DNA of 64,000 nucleotides, from contig CAVWBO010000007.1 in NCBI GenBank assembly GCA_963753185.1, forward strand, positions 2,046,001 through 2,110,000, read 5' to 3'. The stretch comes from SZUA-442 sp963753185 (GTDB taxonomy: Bacteria; Actinomycetota; Acidimicrobiia; Spongiisociales; UBA5794). A program made the position numbers and the translations under genes. The notes beneath the pieces are model-generated. The model made no database searches, was not told the DNA's origin, and saw nothing but the letters and a program-made list of their open reading frames with translations. This document shows, piece by piece, positions 60,645 to 64,000 of this stretch (positions are counted from its first letter, which is position 1; each line of letters starts with the position of its first letter).

Positions 60645-62841
60645 TCAGCTCTTCCCCAACCACTCATCGGACTCCCCGATGAAGATACGGAACTCCTCGA
60701 GTACCTCGAGGACCAGCCGACCCATTCGATCCTCGCGCGACGGCGTCGGTCGCGCACTGCGAAGCGGCGATGACGAGGTCGCCGTCACGGAGCAGGTCAC
60801 CGAAGCGAAGGTCTCCAGCACCCGACTGGGAGGACCCGAAAATGGTCCCGTGCCCACGGATGTCGAGATCCACCCTGGCGAGCTCGAAACCGTCCGTTGT
60901 GGCGACCATGGCATCGACCCTGCGCTCTGCGTCAGATGTGGACGCGTCGACGACGAGGAGGCACCGACCGGGGTCGGAACCACGTCCGACGCGCCCGCGG
61001 AGCTGGTGGAGCTGGCTGAGGCCGAATCGTTCCGCGTTCCACACGACGATGAGGGTGGCGTTCGCGACGTCGATGCCGACCTCGATCACGGTTGTCGCGA
61101 CCAGGATGTCGATGGCCCCCATGCGGAAGGCCTCCATGACCTCCGCCTTGTCAGACGATGGCATCTGGCCGTGGAGGAGCCCGACCCTCAGATCAGGGAG
61201 CGAAGACGACACACGCTCGAACTCCTCCGTCGCCGATCGCGCGTCGATCTTGTCAGACGGTTCGACGAGCGGGCACACCACGAAGACCTGGTTTCCGGCC
61301 GCCACCACGGACCGGATGCCCTCGTCGACCAGGCCGTCCGCGTGCTTGTCGGCCTTGATCGCAGCTGTCTCCAGAACGGTCCTGCCGGGCGGCATCGTTG
61401 CGATGGTCGAGACCTCGAGGTCACCGTAGAGGGCCATCACAAAGGTGCGCGGGATCGGCGTTGCCGTCATGAGGAGGAGATCAGGGACACCGTCCTTTCG
61501 ATCGATGTCGCGAAGGTGCACGCGCTGCTCGACGCCGAACCGATGCTGCTCGTCGACGACCGTGATGCCGAGGGAGTGGAATGTCACGTCCGATTGGATC
61601 AGGGCATGTGTGCCGAAGGCGATGTCGATCGTGCCGTCGGCGAGCCACTCGAGCGCCCTCGCCCTGGTGACGTCGGAATGGGAGAAGTTCACGAGGACGC
61701 GTCCCGATGTGAACAGGGCGACCCTCACGGGTCGGGTGGCAGCCGGCTCCGATCCGAAGAGCGAGGCGGTTCCCGTGCGGTGGTCCGCATCCGCAACGGG
61801 AGCCATCCCGGCCTCGGCGAGAGATCGTATGGTGCCGAGGTAGTGCTGGGTCGCGAGGACCTCGGTCGGGGCCATGAACGCCGCCTGGTGCCCGCTCTCG
61901 ACGGAGGTCAGCAATGCCGCGATGACCACGACGGTCTTCCCAGAGCCCACCTCGCCCTGGAGCAGGCGATGGAGGGGCGTTCCGGCGGCCATGTCGTCGA
62001 GGATCTCGGAGAGCGCCGTCTGCTGGTCGGTCGTCAACTCGAAGGGGAGGGAACCAACGTACCGCTCGAGCAGAGGACCACGAATCGAGTTCGATACGCC
62101 GACCTGAGTCTCGAACTCGTCGTGCGCACGGACCCGCAGGGCCATCTGGATGCGAAGGAACTCGTCAAAGACGAGGCGCCGCCGAGCCTGGTCGACGTCA
62201 GAGAGATCCTCGGGGAAGTGGATCCGCTCGATCGCGAATGACCGGTCGACGAGATCGTAGGCATCGAGGGTCGCCTCGTCGAGGACGTCACGCACCGGGA
62301 TCGACCGACGGACCGCATTCGCGATCGATGAGCGGAGCGTGGCCGCCTTGATCCCTGCGATCGTCGAATAGATGGGTACGACCCGACCAGTGGTGAGTGC
62401 CGGCTCGCGCGAGAGCCTGTCGACGTCAGGACCCGTCATCTGGAGCCTGCTACCGAACCTCTCGAGTTTGCCGGATAGCGCCACCTCCTCACCCTCGTCG
62501 AGCTTGATGTACGGGTTGAACCACACGATTCGAACGGAGCTCGTACCGTCGGACACGTTCGCTTCGATCATCCTTCGGCCCCGTGAGATGCGCCGGCTGG
62601 AGAACGTCCTGACGACGCCACCGATCGTGACCTCCTCACCGATCGGGGCGGAGGCGATGTCGAAGAGCTGGCTCCGATCGATGTAGCGCCGCGGCGGTGT
62701 CAGGAGGAGGTCGGCGACCGAGCGGATGCCATTGGCCACGAGCTTCTTCAGATAGCCGGGCCCGATGCCCTTGACCCGGTCAACAGGAAGGGCGGCGAGG
62801 TAGACGAGCGTTCGCTGCGCGCCGTCGTTCGATGAGGTCAT
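60645..62841 (-). CDS. recG: ATP-dependent DNA helicase RecG (apparent frameshift near C-terminus)
   Basis: A RecG branch-migration helicase: N-terminal wedge/OB domain, helicase lobes with LQGEVGSGKTVVVIAALL, DEQHRFGVEQR (DExH-type), LMTATPIPRT and QLRGRVGRGSDPGRCLLV. The frame ends at 60664 with an Arg/Gly-rich tail that does not match RecG. From about 60740 another frame gives REDRMGRLVLEVLEEF to ESDEWLGKS, closely like actinobacterial RecG ends, with its stop at 60645. Removing one base in the GTCGCGCGAGG stretch (minus strand) joins them to 731 residues. The core is intact. Confidence 0.92.
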
Positions 62842-62942
62842 GACCCGATGTTGGTCGCGACTGGGCGCAAACGTGCCGACCAACGTCGAATACCAGCATC
62901 TGGCTGGTACTCTTCGTCGCTGCCTCAGGAGGTCTCCCGCAC

Positions 62943-63131
62943 ATGGCATACAGATGTGAAGTCTGCGGCAAGGAACCGTGGACCGGCAAGCAGGTCAGCT
63001 TCTCGCACAAGCGATCGTCGAAGACCTGGCGCCCCAACATCCAGAAGATCCGCGTCAAGTACGGCAGCAATTCACGCCGCGCACGCGTGTGCACGTCGTG
63101 CATCAAGGCCGGCAAGGTCGAAAAGGTCTGA
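62943..63131 (+). CDS. rpmB: 50S ribosomal protein L28
   Basis: A 62-residue L28, zinc-binding form: MAYRCEVCGKEPWTGKQVSF with CxxC, WRPNIQKIRVKY, and ARVCTSCIKAGKV with the second CxxC. It is transcribed divergently from recG across 101 bases. Its TGA overlaps the next gene's ATG by one base. Confidence 0.97.
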   Translation: MAYRCEVCGKEPWTGKQVSFSHKRSSKTWRPNIQKIRVKYGSNSRRARVCTSCIKAGKVEKV

Positions 63132-63343
63132 TGCAGGGCGTCATCAAGGCATATGACGATGCGACCGGCATCGGCATCATCGTCAGGGATGACGACCGTT
63201 CCGAGGTGATGCTCCGACCGGGCAGCCTCGATGGCTCCATGTTCCGCTTCCTGCGCCAGGGCCAACGCGTCCGCTTCGACCAGGTCGGCCAGGGCGACGA
63301 CGCGATGGCGACCAACCTCCGGTTCGGCAGCGACGGCTACTGA
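63131..63343 (+). CDS. Divergent cold-shock-domain protein
   Basis: A 70-residue five-strand CSD-like protein: MQGVIKAYDDATGIGIIVRD and QGQRVRFDQV match the first and last strands of CspA. The two RNA-binding motifs are altered: KGFGFI reads TGIGII and VFVHFS reads VMLRPG, so the aromatic residues that stack on nucleic acid are gone. It may therefore bind RNA poorly or bind something else. It is translationally coupled to rpmB through a one-base overlap. Confidence 0.8.
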   Translation: MQGVIKAYDDATGIGIIVRDDDRSEVMLRPGSLDGSMFRFLRQGQRVRFDQVGQGDDAMATNLRFGSDGY

Positions 63344-63397
63344 CGAGCCTTCGCAGCTCCTCGCTCCCAACGACCACGCTGCTGGTAGCGTTGTCAC

Positions 63398-63631
63398 ATG
63401 GTTCAAGCATTCGTGCTCATCCAGACGGACAGTGGGAAGGCCTCGGAGGTCTCTCGCGCCATCGGCCAGATCGACGGCGTGAAGTCGGCCGAGGCCGTAA
63501 CGGGACCGTATGACGTGATCGTGGCGGCGGAGGCAGCCGATGTCGACGCGCTCGGCCACCTCGTCGTGACCCAGATCCAGCCCGTCCCCGGCATCGTGCG
63601 CACCCTGACCTGTCCGGTCGTCCGGCTCTAG
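63398..63631 (+). CDS. Stand-alone Lrp/AsnC ligand-binding (RAM) domain protein
   Basis: A 77-residue protein that consists only of the alpha/beta RAM domain: AFVLIQTDSGKASEVSRAIGQIDGV, AVTGPYDVIVAAEA, and VPGIVRTLTCPVVRL. It lacks the HTH of Lrp/AsnC regulators. Such single-domain proteins assemble as decamers and may sense amino acids. Its TAG overlaps the ddl TAG on the other strand (shared CTAG). Confidence 0.88.
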   Translation: MVQAFVLIQTDSGKASEVSRAIGQIDGVKSAEAVTGPYDVIVAAEAADVDALGHLVVTQIQPVPGIVRTLTCPVVRL

Positions 63632-64000
63632 TCCTGACGAACCGACAGGTCGGCCCGCCTGGTGTGACGCTCGACCGCGGCCTCGACGAGGCCGTTGCAC
63701 AGGTCGGGATAGGACACCCCAGAAGCGATCCACATCTTCGGGAAGCCACTGATCGAGGTGAACCCGGGCATCGTGTTCGCCTCGTTGAACCAGAACTCTC
63801 GCGAGTCGCGTTCGTAGAAGAAGTCGATGCGAGCCAGCCCGTCGAGGCCGAGCAGGGCGAACACTCGCTCCGCGAGGCGCCGAACCTTCTCGGTGTCGTC
63901 AGCCGGAAGGTCAGCGGGTGCCTCGAACCTCGACGTGTCGTCTGCGTACTTCGCGTCGTACGTGTACCAACCCGATGCCACCAGCACCTCACCCGGCACG
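63628..64000 (-). CDS. ddl: D-alanine--D-alanine ligase, C-terminal part (5' end outside window)
   Basis: The C-terminal 124 residues of an ATP-grasp ligase: PGEVLVASGWYTYDAKYADD, LGLDGLARIDFFYE, and EFWFNEANTMPGFTSISGFPKMW, which carries the metal-binding Glu/Asn. It joins two D-Ala for peptidoglycan. Only the ATP-grasp end is in the window. Placement near recG/rpmB is as in mycobacteria. Confidence 0.93.
   Translation of the reverse strand, partial: VPGEVLVASGWYTYDAKYADDTSRFEAPADLPADDTEKVRRLAERVFALLGLDGLARIDFFYERDSREFWFNEANTMPGFTSISGFPKMWIASGVSYPDLCNGLVEAAVERHTRRADLSVRQD

Noticed and set aside
60679..62241. 520-codon plus-strand open frame over recG
   Set aside because: RecG helicase motifs on the minus strand are unambiguous; the plus frame is a composition artefact.
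1..64000. tRNA, rRNA or other large structured RNA genes
   Set aside because: Intergenic gaps are short, and I recognised no cloverleaf, rRNA, RNase P, tmRNA or 4.5S RNA sequence; short or divergent RNAs could still be missed.

Overview
The window is a gene-dense, high-GC bacterial chromosome segment from an actinobacterium. The evidence is a WhiG-type sigma factor beside rpsB, a SepIVA-like DivIVA protein, an ImuA'-ImuB pair behind an actinobacterial LexA box (TCGAAC-N4-GTTCGA), and CofG/CofH for the F420 deazaflavin core. Gene order is largely colinear, with insertions, with the housekeeping block that in Mycobacterium tuberculosis runs from ddl/recG through smc, ffh, trmD, rpsB, cdsA, infB to pnp (recalled, not searched). 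Separate CofG and CofH, and the lack of ylxR, rnhB and mutM at their usual places, suggest a deep-branching class (Acidimicrobiia-like) rather than a mycobacterium or streptomycete; this is inference. No rRNA, tRNA, CRISPR array, prophage or insertion sequence was seen.

Layout. 1-3 kb: SOS-controlled imuA'-imuB (minus, imuB cut by the edge), then dodecin and a CHAD protein (plus). 3-24.6 kb (minus): a translation, RNA and isoprenoid/lipid run read right to left: rpsB-tsf-pyrH-frr-cdsA-dxr-rseP-ispG-proS | rimP-nusA-infB-rbfA-nrnA-truB-ribF-rpsO-pnp, with a membrane hydrolase and a RidA protein between ribF and rpsO. 24.8-28.9 kb (minus): comM-dprA-xerC-whiG. 29-33.4 kb: a small membrane protein whose end runs into a tandem hairpin repeat, enoyl-CoA hydratase, a zinc-ribbon protein, yraN, lepB, an AlkA-type glycosylase, rplS and trmD. 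33.4-44.1 kb: an accessory insertion between trmD and rimM with a TetR regulator, cofH-cofG, an MFS exporter, two lipoproteins, fused B12 mutase IcmF and a DUF1059 protein. 44.2-46.9 kb: rimM-khpA-rpsP-ffh. 46.9-52.1 kb: a nucleoside-salvage operon (upp-atl-deoA-punA), etfBA and convergent cdd. 52.1-62.8 kb (minus): recG-rsmD-coaD-sepIVA-yceD-rpmF-plsX-rnc-smc-ftsY. 62.9-64 kb: rpmB, a cold-shock-like gene, an AsnC-domain protein and the end of ddl.

Most genes sit in tightly packed operons with 1-4 base overlaps. Three genes (cdsA, the TetR gene, recG) each carry one apparent extra base; removing it restores a family-length protein. The shared polarity suggests base-call errors, although decay or recoding cannot be excluded from sequence alone. 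The most notable unexplained features are an inverted repeat with two 24-base arms in the pnp leader, the hairpin-forming tandem array near 29.3 kb, the roughly 300-residue acidic repeat-bearing N-terminus of CdsA, the roughly 260-residue unassigned N-terminus of CofH, and a perfect palindrome inside the MFS promoter. I found no convincing wholly new multi-gene system.
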